A DNA stretch of 7,038 nucleotides from PCC-6802 sp031388585. GTDB taxonomy: Bacteria > Cyanobacteriota > Cyanobacteriia > Pseudanabaenales > Pseudanabaenaceae. A program made the translations under genes and the position numbers. The notes under the pieces are model-generated. The model was not told where the DNA came from, ran no database searches, and was given only the letters and a program-made list of their open reading frames with translations. The DNA lies in assembly GCA_031388585.1 (NCBI GenBank), contig JANMRU010000262.1, positions 1 to 7,038 of the forward strand, given 5' to 3'. Of the stretch, positions 1-6,135 are shown piece after piece (position 1 is the stretch's first letter; the number at the start of each line of letters is the position of its first letter).

Positions 1-2
1 CT

Positions 3-710
3 TACAAGCCACCATCTGACCAGGTTCCTCCTCGTACCAGGGGAAGTACGGCAGGTCGCAGGGCACCCTGCAATATTCCTAGTAGCACTGAAATCCAGGA
101 GCGATCGGGAATGATTGCCTTGGCTCCAGTTAGTTATATGGGTAAGACGGCTTCAACCCATCCTACATTTGCTTGGTTTGCCTACGACAACGTGCCCATT
201 CCCGTTCAGTTCTCTCTGTACGAGTATGATGCTGTTCAAAACAATTTTAATCCTCAGCCACTGGTGCAGGAGAAATTAGTTAATTCAACAGGGATTAACT
301 CATATAAACTCCCTAAAGCTTCTCAGGGATTGTCTAAGGGTAAGACATATGCCTGGCAGGTGGTTTTGACTTGTGATGTTCAGAGTAACTCCAGAAACCG
401 CTGGATTCGCAATCCGATTCAGCTAACGGAGTTGCCAACTCAACTAAAGCAAAAGTTATCAGTAGCGACCGCTCCTTCTCAGAAGCTAAATCTTTATGCT
501 GAGGCTGGGCTTTGGTACGACGCGCTTGATATTGCGTTAAAGCGCGATCAAAATCATCGATTAAAGTCGTCGATGCTAGCACTGATTTCAGGGTTAGCTA
601 AAGTAGAGAAAGTACGCGAACCAAAGGAATTACCTAGAGATGTGAGCATTAGCTACTCTCTTGAGCAAATAGTTGCTAGTGAATCGAGGTCTACTACTAC
701 ACCGAAGTGA
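3..710 (+). CDS. DUF928 family protein, 5' end outside the window
   Basis: This is the C-terminal part of a DUF928 protein, a cyanobacterial family of unknown function. The first internal ATG is at 111, but the same frame is open back to base 3. The upstream translation has the Pro/Arg/Gly-rich run usual before the DUF928 core (PPRTRG at 27-44, then AGRRAPC), so 111 is probably not the start. Family-like features follow in order: the MIALAPV segment, HPTFAWF, a beta-sandwich-like stretch, KGKTYAWQVVLTCD, then RWIRNPIQL, and a helical end with LNLYAEAGLWYDAL. The tail is hydrophilic and Ser/Thr-rich. Family members usually carry a signal peptide and are thought to be exported; that part is not visible here. 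The gene lies about 540 bp upstream of a TPS-CHAT gene, a common pairing in cyanobacteria. It appears to have its own terminator at 810-847. The family call is secure; the function is unknown. Confidence 0.88.
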   Translation, partial: YKPPSDQVPPRTRGSTAGRRAPCNIPSSTEIQERSGMIALAPVSYMGKTASTHPTFAWFAYDNVPIPVQFSLYEYDAVQNNFNPQPLVQEKLVNSTGINSYKLPKASQGLSKGKTYAWQVVLTCDVQSNSRNRWIRNPIQLTELPTQLKQKLSVATAPSQKLNLYAEAGLWYDALDIALKRDQNHRLKSSMLALISGLAKVEKVREPKELPRDVSISYSLEQIVASESRSTTTPK

Positions 711-715
711 GCATA

Positions 716-755
716 CCAAGATTAAACTTTGGAACTAGCTTGAGTTCAATCTTGG
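716..755 (+). other. Stem-loop just after the DUF928 stop codon
   Basis: CCAAGATT (716-723) and AATCTTGG (748-755) are perfect complements. Inside them GAAC (732-735) pairs with GTTC (744-747), leaving an eight-base bulge on the 5' side. It begins five bases after the stop codon. No T-run follows, so it is more likely an mRNA 3' structure than a terminator. Confidence 0.45.
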
Positions 756-809
756 GCAATTAGGAAATAAGACTTTACCGAAGTTCAACTTACTTCATAA
801 TTACTTGAT

Positions 810-847
810 GCTCCTCCCTAAATATCATAGGCTTGAGGAGCTTTTGT
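810..847 (+). terminator. Intrinsic terminator of the DUF928 gene
   Basis: GCTCCTC (810-816) pairs with GAGGAGC (835-841). The stem continues as CCTA (817-820) with TAGG (828-831), with a three-base bulge and a seven-base loop. TTTTGTT follows directly. A GC-rich stem plus a U-tract is the classic rho-independent form. It lies about 100 bp after the DUF928 stop codon and would separate that transcript from the CHAT gene. Confidence 0.75.
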
Positions 848-1029
848 TATAGAACCCATTTGAGATCTATTACCCTATTTATAAGCCCAATCTCCATCTA
901 GATTTCATGATTCTGGCAGTCATTGTTCATGATTTTTCGGCGTTCTGAACCCTTATTGTTACTAGGCTGATTAAAACGGCTTTCCCGAAGCCCTAGTATT
1001 GCAAAAAAAGATGTCAAATGGGTTCTATA
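848..1029. mobile_element. MITE-like element A, 182 bp with 16-bp terminal inverted repeats
   Basis: The ends are TATAGAACCCATTTGA (848-863) and its perfect reverse complement (1014-1029); with one mismatch the match extends to about 19 bp. There is no coding capacity inside. The interior holds a 9-bp direct repeat TTCATGATT (904-912 and 926-934). It also holds a nested hairpin: ACTAGG (961-966) with CCTAGT (992-997), around GGCTT/AAGCC (978-992). If TA is the target duplication, as for IS630/mariner-type elements, the element proper is 850-1027 flanked by TA. The repeat structure is seen directly; calling it a mobile element is inference, since no other copy is in the window. Confidence 0.55.
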
Positions 1030-1144
1030 TAGCTAGCGCCAATCAGTTTAGGACGGGGTAGAAACCCTCCAACCCTCCGTGAGGGGCATTGCCCCCACAC
1101 CCCCAATTAAAATCTGTCAATACGATCTAGGCGCTGGCTATATA
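1026..1144. mobile_element. MITE-like element B, 119 bp, abutting element A
   Basis: The ends are TATATAGCTAGCGCC (1026-1040) and GGCGCTGGCTATATA (1130-1144), which are complementary at 14 of 15 positions. Both sides have a (TA)3 run, which fits insertion at TA. The interior is C-rich on the + strand and contains the hairpin GGGGCATTGCCCC (1083-1095), close to a hairpin motif at 6163-6179. No coding capacity is seen. Its left end shares TATA (1026-1029) with element A, so the two are back to back or one inserted at the edge of the other. Confidence 0.55.
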
Positions 1145-1251
1145 TGTCTGCGATGAACAGGGTAAACTTGTCTAGGATTGACCAAAACGCCTTGGGTTCT
1201 GGCATGGTAATTTGAGAGAACTTATGTGTCTACAGGGTTAGAGGAAGTAAC
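1145..1251 (+). promoter_or_regulatory. Probable leader and promoter region of the TPS-CHAT gene
   Basis: This stretch lies between element B and the start codon at 1252. Because the upstream gene has a terminator, a promoter is expected here or inside element B. TTGACC (1178-1183) could be a -35 box, but no good -10 box stands at the right distance, so no promoter is claimed at base resolution. Confidence 0.3.
1241..1246 (+). promoter_or_regulatory. Shine-Dalgarno site of the TPS-CHAT gene
   Basis: GAGGAA ends five bases before the ATG at 1252, and GAGG itself is seven bases away. The spacing is good and supports this start. The hydrophobic signal peptide beginning at the same ATG supports it too. 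Confidence 0.75.
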
Positions 1252-4200
1252 ATGCGTTTCTATTGGCTATTAATTTTATTCCCTGTAGTTTTAGGCATTG
1301 AGCAAGTGGCGCTGGCTCAAAACATCTCTACTGATGGCACAACAAGTACTTTGGTAATTAATGGCAACCAGGTTGTTCCCAATGGTCGGGGAACGGTACG
1401 AGGAAATAATCTTTACCACAGCTTTGATAAATTTAATGTTCCAGAATCGGGTGTAAACTTTGGTGTCGGCAATTCCCGCGTTGATGGACTCAATATTCGT
1501 AATATTATCAATCGGGTATCTGGTGATAACCCGTCGGCAATCTTTGGCAAAATCCAAAGCAGTCGGGATTTTCCCAATGCTAATTTTTTCCTAATCAATC
1601 CTAGTGGTATCGTTTTTGGGGCTAATGCTAGCTTGGATATTGGCAAATCGTTTTTTGCGACAACAGCCCCAGCTCTAGGCTTTACGTCCGGTGAAATTTT
1701 TACAAGCGATCTGAGAAACTCTTCATTTCCTACCTCCAATCCGATTAACGTCCAGTTTACGATCGAACAGCCGGCAGCAATTATCAATCAGGGGAATCTC
1801 GCTGTTAGATCGGGAGAAAATATCAGTCTGATTGCGGGCACTATAGTCAGTACAGGTAGTTTGAATGCTCCAAATGGCTTCGTCGATCTTGGCGCGATCG
1901 CCGGAAATAATACCGTAATTTTGCGATCGCCTGGCTTTGTAACTGGTTTAGAGGTGCGACCAAGTACGTTAGGTTCTCGGTGGACGGGTAGTATTACAGA
2001 ATTACCTCAACTGGCGGGTCTGTTGACTGGTAATCCGAATTTATCTGAAGCCAGTCAGGTCGTACTAAACTCTGACGGCACGCTGCAATTATTACCAAAC
2101 TCTGCTGCGACAGGACTATCAACCATTCTTTTGCCAACCGGACAATTTGAAACAACTGGCAGATTGGGCGTCAGACCAGGGGATATCACAATTAAGTCAA
2201 TTGCCGCAGCAGATGCTCAAGCGATCGCTCAAGGAAATATAGCGTTGCTGTTACCCGATCTGCAATTACAAAATAATTTGAACCTGAGAGCTGGTCAAAA
2301 TATAATTGTGAGAGATAGTGTGGGTAAACCTGCCTCGATTAAGGTAGGAGGCGATCTCCTGCTCCAGGGTGGGCAAGGAATCGATATCTTGGCACTGAAC
2401 TATCCGCAACCGTCAATTGAAAGTGGCGACATTACTGTACTCAGGAGTAATGGGAATATTCTGGCAGATAGCTTTTTTAAAAACAACCAACTTTTCGCTC
2501 TGGATTTGAATGATACTGCCGCTAATCTCTTCAGTGCAATTTCATTCCGAGTTGACGCAAGACAATCAGTGAAATTTGATACTAACCCCACTTCAGCAAG
2601 CATTCAGACTAGTATCAAGACATACCGGAGTATATTAGCATTTGACAGTCGCGCTGCGGATACGGTCAAAACGGATGTTAAGAGTGGCAATTCTGGTGGG
2701 TTACCACTGAATGGGAATGGCGGAGAGACATCAGGTACTACGGTAAATCAAACAGGTAATAACTCTCAGAATCCTAGCAAGAATGTTAATGGCAGTACTT
2801 CTACGAGCCCAGATAGCAAAACCACGACAACTGCTGCCTCCTCTGGTACTCCAGTGGATCTAAAAAACGTTTCAGAGGTAGCGGTACAGGCTGGGCTGAG
2901 TACGCTCTCTAGTTTCTCTAGTATCAATCCGCTGTCAGGCTCCCCTTCGCTGTCTAGTGCCGCTGATTTGCTATTACGCGAAGGCCGAATTCTAGAAGCT
3001 CGGCAGACATTAGATTTGGCGATCGTGAAGGAACTTGATGGGTACTTGGGTAACGTCACAACACCAAAGATTCCACCCTCAACGATCGCGGCATTGACTC
3101 CCGAACAGCAACAACTTTACGTCAAGTACAACCAGATTGAGGAACGGGCGGCGCAGATCGAACGCGAACTAATGGAGTTGCGGCGAATTCCAGAAGGTCA
3201 ACGCCGAGTTGAACAGATCGAGCTCATTAGTAAATTGCAGGCGGCTCAGACAGAAATTGGGAAAGAATTTAAGCAGTTCATTAATACCCCCAATGTGGCG
3301 GCACTAGCCAAAGCAGTGAGCGAAGCTTCACTCAAAAAGCTTCAATCAGAGTTGCGCAACATGGATCGTAATGCTGTCCTGTTGTACCCGCTGATTCAAG
3401 ACGATAGATTAGAGTTGATTTTAGTTACTCCTGATGCAGAGCCGATCCGTCGGACTGCCCGCGTCAGTCGCGATGAACTCAATCAGGAAATCAAGCGGTT
3501 TCGTAACGCTCTAGAGACAGTTTATGACCCTTCGCTTGATGCCAAAGATTCTGGCAAAAAGCTCTACAGTTGGTTGATTAAGCCAATAGAAGATGAACTG
3601 AACAGGGTGGGAGCCAAGACAATCCTATATGCTCCCTACGCACAGTTGCGGTATGTACCTTTGGCCGCTCTATATGATGGTAACGAATGGTTAGTCCAGA
3701 GATATCGGATCAATAATATTACAGCAGCAAGCTTGCATGATTTCAGCGCACAATCCCAGGTACGTCAAAGCATTTTGGCAGGTGCTGTGACGCGTGCTAT
3801 GAGCTTCAAAATCGGTGATCGCCATTTCAGTTTTGCTGGCCTGCCCTTCGCACGTCGTGAAGTAGAAACCCTAACTCAAATAATTCCAGATAGCACCCAG
3901 CTATTCGACAACGATTTCAGCCCAGAATCAACCAGAAAGCAGCTAAAAAGCCACTCATTGATTCACTTAGCGACTCATGCTGTATTTATGCCAGGTAAGC
4001 CTGAGGATTCCTTTATATTGTTTGGCAATGGTGAGCGTTTGACACTTGCAGGAGTTCGCGACTGGTCTCTAAAGAATGTCGATCTATTAGTTCTTAGTGC
4101 TTGCGAGACTGCATTAGGCACGGTTTTAGGCAATGGAGAGGAAATTCTTGGCTTTGGGTATCTGATGCAACAGGGAGGTGCAAGAGCAGCAATTGCTTCT

Positions 4201-4458
4201 CTTTGGTCTGTGGATGATGGAGGGACTCAAGCATTGATGGATATTTTTTATACAATGCTGAAGCGCCCTAATATCACTAAAGCAGAAGCCCTAAGGCAAG
4301 CACAGATTGCTTTGATTACGGGAAACTATAGTGCATTAGGAAATGATGGCAATCGGATCGCTAAAAGTATTGCCAATCGATTACCTGTCACTGTCACTGA
4401 ATATTTAGACCACCCTTATTACTGGGCACCATTCATCATGATTGGGAATGGACTCTAG
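1252..4458 (+). CDS. Secreted TPS (filamentous haemagglutinin N-terminal) domain protein with C-terminal CHAT protease domain
   Basis: This 1068-residue protein is predicted to be exported by two-partner secretion and to carry a caspase-like CHAT protease at its C-terminus. Residues 1-22 form a signal peptide (hydrophobic core, ALA before Q23). Residues 24 to about 150 are a TPS domain with the conserved NPSGIVFG (116-123), the element recognised by TpsB transporters. A beta-rich, helix-like region follows to about 470 (for example LIAGTI, and repeated GG/LLLQGG segments). A Ser/Thr/Asn/Gly-rich linker spans about 472-540. A short repeat-like helical part follows (LLLREGRILEARQTLDLA), then a coiled coil at about 623-677. 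The C-terminal block from about 694 is CHAT: APYAQLRYVPLAAL, HLATHA with His909, LSACETALG with Cys951, ARAAIASLWSVDD, and YYWAPFIMIGNG at the end. Both expected catalytic residues are present, so it may be an active cysteine protease; substrate unknown. The architecture recurs in cyanobacteria. No TpsB gene is visible here. Confidence 0.93.
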   Translation: MRFYWLLILFPVVLGIEQVALAQNISTDGTTSTLVINGNQVVPNGRGTVRGNNLYHSFDKFNVPESGVNFGVGNSRVDGLNIRNIINRVSGDNPSAIFGKIQSSRDFPNANFFLINPSGIVFGANASLDIGKSFFATTAPALGFTSGEIFTSDLRNSSFPTSNPINVQFTIEQPAAIINQGNLAVRSGENISLIAGTIVSTGSLNAPNGFVDLGAIAGNNTVILRSPGFVTGLEVRPSTLGSRWTGSITELPQLAGLLTGNPNLSEASQVVLNSDGTLQLLPNSAATGLSTILLPTGQFETTGRLGVRPGDITIKSIAAADAQAIAQGNIALLLPDLQLQNNLNLRAGQNIIVRDSVGKPASIKVGGDLLLQGGQGIDILALNYPQPSIESGDITVLRSNGNILADSFFKNNQLFALDLNDTAANLFSAISFRVDARQSVKFDTNPTSASIQTSIKTYRSILAFDSRAADTVKTDVKSGNSGGLPLNGNGGETSGTTVNQTGNNSQNPSKNVNGSTSTSPDSKTTTTAASSGTPVDLKNVSEVAVQAGLSTLSSFSSINPLSGSPSLSSAADLLLREGRILEARQTLDLAIVKELDGYLGNVTTPKIPPSTIAALTPEQQQLYVKYNQIEERAAQIERELMELRRIPEGQRRVEQIELISKLQAAQTEIGKEFKQFINTPNVAALAKAVSEASLKKLQSELRNMDRNAVLLYPLIQDDRLELILVTPDAEPIRRTARVSRDELNQEIKRFRNALETVYDPSLDAKDSGKKLYSWLIKPIEDELNRVGAKTILYAPYAQLRYVPLAALYDGNEWLVQRYRINNITAASLHDFSAQSQVRQSILAGAVTRAMSFKIGDRHFSFAGLPFARREVETLTQIIPDSTQLFDNDFSPESTRKQLKSHSLIHLATHAVFMPGKPEDSFILFGNGERLTLAGVRDWSLKNVDLLVLSACETALGTVLGNGEEILGFGYLMQQGGARAAIASLWSVDDGGTQALMDIFYTMLKRPNITKAEALRQAQIALITGNYSALGNDGNRIAKSIANRLPVTVTEYLDHPYYWAPFIMIGNGL
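1894..1930. repeat. Two HIP1 octamers (GCGATCGC); six more in the window
   Basis: GCGATCGC occurs at 1894-1901 and 1923-1930. Further copies are at 2221-2228, 4785-4792, 5021-5028, 5832-5839, 6851-6858 and 6988-6995. This is far above chance (about one per 65 kb in random sequence). HIP1 overrepresentation is a known mark of many cyanobacterial genomes. The sites lie both inside and outside genes. Confidence 0.9.
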
Positions 4459-4520
4459 TTTTGACAATTTACCTCTTTTTACTGATTCGCTTCTCACCAA
4501 AAATGAAAGTCTATTTACAT

Positions 4521-4545
4521 AGAGTTCCATAGTGATGGAATCTCT
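4521..4545 (+). other. Hairpin downstream of the TPS-CHAT gene
   Basis: AGAGTTCCAT (4521-4530) pairs with ATGGAATCTCT (4535-4545) around an AGTG loop, with a single bulged T. It lies 62 bp after the CHAT stop codon. There is no U-tract on either strand, so it could mark the transcript's 3' end but is not a standard intrinsic terminator. Confidence 0.4.
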
Positions 4546-4687
4546 GCTATGCTGAACGGAGTTAAGCACAAAAAACTGGATCGTCTTTGAAACTTTCTAA
4601 TCAATAATGACCAACTCTCGAACAGGTCAGCTCTCGAATGCTTAGTTCTCCTATGGTATTCATGTTTTATCTGTCGACGGGAAGGTG

Positions 4688-4704
4688 TGAGAGCTGCGCT
4701 CTCA
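4688..4704. other. Perfect hairpin TGAGAGC-TGC-GCTCTCA
   Basis: A seven-base perfect stem with a three-base loop, in the gap about 200 bp upstream of the next gene. No T-run follows. It could be a small RNA structure, a protein site or a repeat remnant; the sequence alone does not decide. Confidence 0.35.
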
Positions 4705-4906
4705 GCTAGCGATTCCATATTCAGTTGAATGTCTTTCGGCTTGAGATCGAGTCGAAACCCTATTTCAACTCATATTTAAGGATCGCGATCGCTTTAGAGA
4801 TGACTAATGTTATGAATGAGAAAGAATTGAAAATAGGACGGTTTGCACAAATCTGTGTCAGTACATGTGCTAGCTATCAAATTTTCCATTGTTATGTCTA
4901 TGGGTT

Positions 4907-5647
4907 ATGTCTATGAAATCTAAAACCGTATCTAAAACCTCTTCCAAAGCTGTTGAGCCAGCGTTTGAGGCTTTACGCATTCACTATCAAGAACAAGTGA
5001 CAGAGTTTGAAAATGCTGCGGCGATCGCACGTTCCCAACTAGAACACATCCAAGCTCTGACGTTACATGTTTCGATCGCACCAGTAAGAAGTTTCGATAT
5101 TTCTTCTTTGAAGCCCGCTCAAACAAAAACTAAAGCGAATGAGGTCTCCGTCCCTTCAGCAACTCCTGTAAAAGCTGCTGAGGTTCTTGCCAAAGCTCCT
5201 TCAGCTTCTGCTAAAACAGTTAAGCCAGCAAAAACTGCTAAGCCTGCGGCAAAGGCAGCTAAAATGGCTGCGATCACCAAAGCTCCTGTCGGTAGAGGTA
5301 AACGCGCAGGAATCGCTGTCGCCGCACCTGCGAAAGTAGAAGCTACCAAGGTACATGCGAAGGATAAGAGCAAAAGCGGCAGAAATGGCAAGCTCAGAAT
5401 GAAAGATTCCTATCAAGGCAAGACAATGCTTGATGCAATTGGTATGGTTCTTCGGGCTAACGTTGGGAAGGCAGTAAGTGCCGACAATGTTGTGAATTCT
5501 TTGTATGGAGCCTTGTCAGACGATCAGTTTAGAGTTGCCAAGGATCGCGTCACTAAGAGTCTCTCTAAGGGCAAGATTGATGCGATGTGGGATAGAGTGC
5601 CAAATCAGCTAGGTGTCTATACAATTTCGGCCGGCTCGCTGAAGTAA
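4907..5647 (+). CDS. Basic Ala/Lys/Pro-rich protein with C-terminal winged-helix-like domain, possibly nucleoid-associated
   Basis: A 246-residue protein not assigned to a named family with certainty. Residues about 17-51 form an amphipathic helix (FEALRIHYQEQVTEFENA). Residues about 68-166 are a low-complexity basic linker rich in Ala, Lys and Pro, with KPAKTAKPAAKAAK-type repeats like histone H1 tails and some bacterial nucleoid proteins. Residues about 167-240 look like a compact winged-helix or HARE-HTH-type domain: SYQGKTMLDAIGMVLRANVG, SADNVVNSLYG, VAKDRVTKSLSKGK, then the wing-like DRVPNQLGVYTI. Similar C-terminal segments occur in uncharacterised cyanobacterial proteins. DNA or RNA binding is inferred from charge and fold pattern. 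The start is uncertain: ATG at 4907 or 4913 is preferred over an in-frame TTG at 4889, and no strong Shine-Dalgarno separates them. It is convergent with the cytochrome c6 gene. Confidence 0.78.
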   Translation: MSMKSKTVSKTSSKAVEPAFEALRIHYQEQVTEFENAAAIARSQLEHIQALTLHVSIAPVRSFDISSLKPAQTKTKANEVSVPSATPVKAAEVLAKAPSASAKTVKPAKTAKPAAKAAKMAAITKAPVGRGKRAGIAVAAPAKVEATKVHAKDKSKSGRNGKLRMKDSYQGKTMLDAIGMVLRANVGKAVSADNVVNSLYGALSDDQFRVAKDRVTKSLSKGKIDAMWDRVPNQLGVYTISAGSLK

Positions 5648-5658
5648 CCTGAAGTAAT
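5639..5658 (+). repeat. Short direct repeat at the stop codon
   Basis: CTGAAGTAA occurs at 5639-5647, including the stop codon of the winged-helix gene, and again at 5650-5658. The 11-base offset suggests a small local duplication. No function is evident. Confidence 0.5.
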
Positions 5659-5695
5659 CTTTTAGTTTATCTCTGCGATCGTTCCTGGTTATATA

Positions 5696-5711
5696 TATCG
5701 AGATGTCGATA
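5696..5711. other. Inverted repeat between convergent genes
   Basis: TATCGA (5696-5701) and TCGATA (5706-5711) flank GATG, ending just before the cytochrome gene's stop codon at 5714-5716. The stem is AT-rich and no good U-tract follows, so it is at best a weak bidirectional transcription end. Confidence 0.3.
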
Positions 5712-5713
5712 GA

Positions 5714-6073
5714 TCAATGCCAGCCAGTTTCTGCTTGAGCTAATACGTAGGCGGCTACGTCTGCAATTTCCTGTTCGCTCAAGCGCTCTCTGTAAGCTGA
5801 CATATTGTTCTTCCCGTTAGTAACAATGTCAGCGATCGCAGCGATAGAATCCATATCAAACTTTGATAGCGCTTTGAGCTTGAGGGTTTTGTTGCGGCGA
5901 ATAATATTGCCGCCGTTGGCATGACAGCCAGCGCATTTTGCGCTGAATATCTCTGCTCCATTTATAAGTCCAACTGAGAGATCCATCGCCATTGCTGGTA
6001 TGTTGCAAGTCAGGCTTAGCATCGTAAGGACTAGTAAAAAGATAGTCAATAGTTTCGATATAGCGCTTCTCAT
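5714..6073 (-). CDS. petJ: Cytochrome c6 precursor
   Basis: A 119-residue precursor of cytochrome c6, the soluble lumenal haem protein that carries electrons from cytochrome b6f to photosystem I, or to the terminal oxidase, as an alternative to plastocyanin. Residues 1-29 are a signal peptide (hydrophobic stretch 8-21, ending AMA), leaving about 90 mature residues, the normal size. The haem site is CAGCH (47-51). GGN (54-56), KTLK (62-65), VTNGK (84-88) and the C-terminal VAAYVLAQAE-GW match the family. Met91 is the expected axial ligand. The usual MPAFGGRL reads MSAYRERL here, so the Pro after the ligand and the Gly-Gly turn are replaced; the 59-71 region is unusually basic (RRNKTLKLKALSK). 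It may be a divergent paralogue. No clear Shine-Dalgarno precedes the ATG. A 12-bp-period repeat lies directly upstream. Confidence 0.93.
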   Translation of the reverse strand: MRSAISKLLTIFLLVLTMLSLTCNIPAMAMDLSVGLINGAEIFSAKCAGCHANGGNIIRRNKTLKLKALSKFDMDSIAAIADIVTNGKNNMSAYRERLSEQEIADVAAYVLAQAETGWH

Positions 6074-6077
6074 TAAT

Positions 6078-6099
6078 ATTATTTACTAAATTATTTACT
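6078..6099 (-). promoter_or_regulatory. Tandem AT-rich direct repeat upstream of the cytochrome c6 gene
   Basis: ATTATTTACT (+ strand) occurs at 6078-6087 and again at 6090-6099, a 12-bp period, beginning four bases upstream of the petJ start codon. It could be an operator or part of an AT-rich leader. petJ is known to be copper-regulated in other cyanobacteria, but no known operator is recognised here. Confidence 0.35.
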
Positions 6100-6135
6100 G
6101 ATGTTACGTGGAATGATTGTAAAAAAGCATTATGT

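Larger units (their letters stand above)
4459..4906. other. Intergenic region without a convincing gene
   Basis: About 450 bp between the TPS-CHAT gene and the basic winged-helix protein gene. Short open frames exist on both strands, but they lack ribosome binding sites, family features and good start codons. It holds two hairpins (4521-4545 and 4688-4704), one HIP1 site (4785-4792) and an 8-bp direct repeat CTCTCGAA (4614-4621 and 4631-4638). A TTGACA at 4461-4466 has no matching -10 box. Promoter elements for the next gene probably lie in the last 100 bp but are not clear. Confidence 0.6.

Noticed and set aside
711..1251. Possible tRNA, small RNA gene or CRISPR array in the repeat-rich gap
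   Set aside because: No cloverleaf, and no regularly spaced repeats; the inverted repeats are explained by a terminator and two MITE-like elements.
1413..1787. 124-codon - strand frame inside the TPS domain
   Set aside because: It lies fully antisense to a well-supported coding region and has no family features.
4461..4489. Perfect TTGACA -35 box after the CHAT gene
   Set aside because: No -10 box at 16-18 bp; the nearest, TACTGA, is only 13 bp away and no gene follows closely.
4515..4718. Small - strand open frame of 67 codons in the gap after the CHAT gene
   Set aside because: It has no recognisable motif or ribosome binding site, and runs across both hairpins of the gap, as a chance frame would.
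4889..4906. TTG start extending the winged-helix gene by six codons
   Set aside because: The extra residues are hydrophobic and unlike the basic N-terminus; ATG codons at 4907 and 4913 are more plausible.
4725..4916. Small + strand open frame of 63 codons
   Set aside because: It begins with TTG, has no Shine-Dalgarno, overlaps the start of the next gene and shows no family features.
5119..5391. Alanine-rich, hydrophobic - strand frame that looks like a membrane protein
   Set aside because: It is the antisense of the Ala/Lys-rich linker of the + strand gene; the repeats keep the frame open and mimic hydrophobic sequence.
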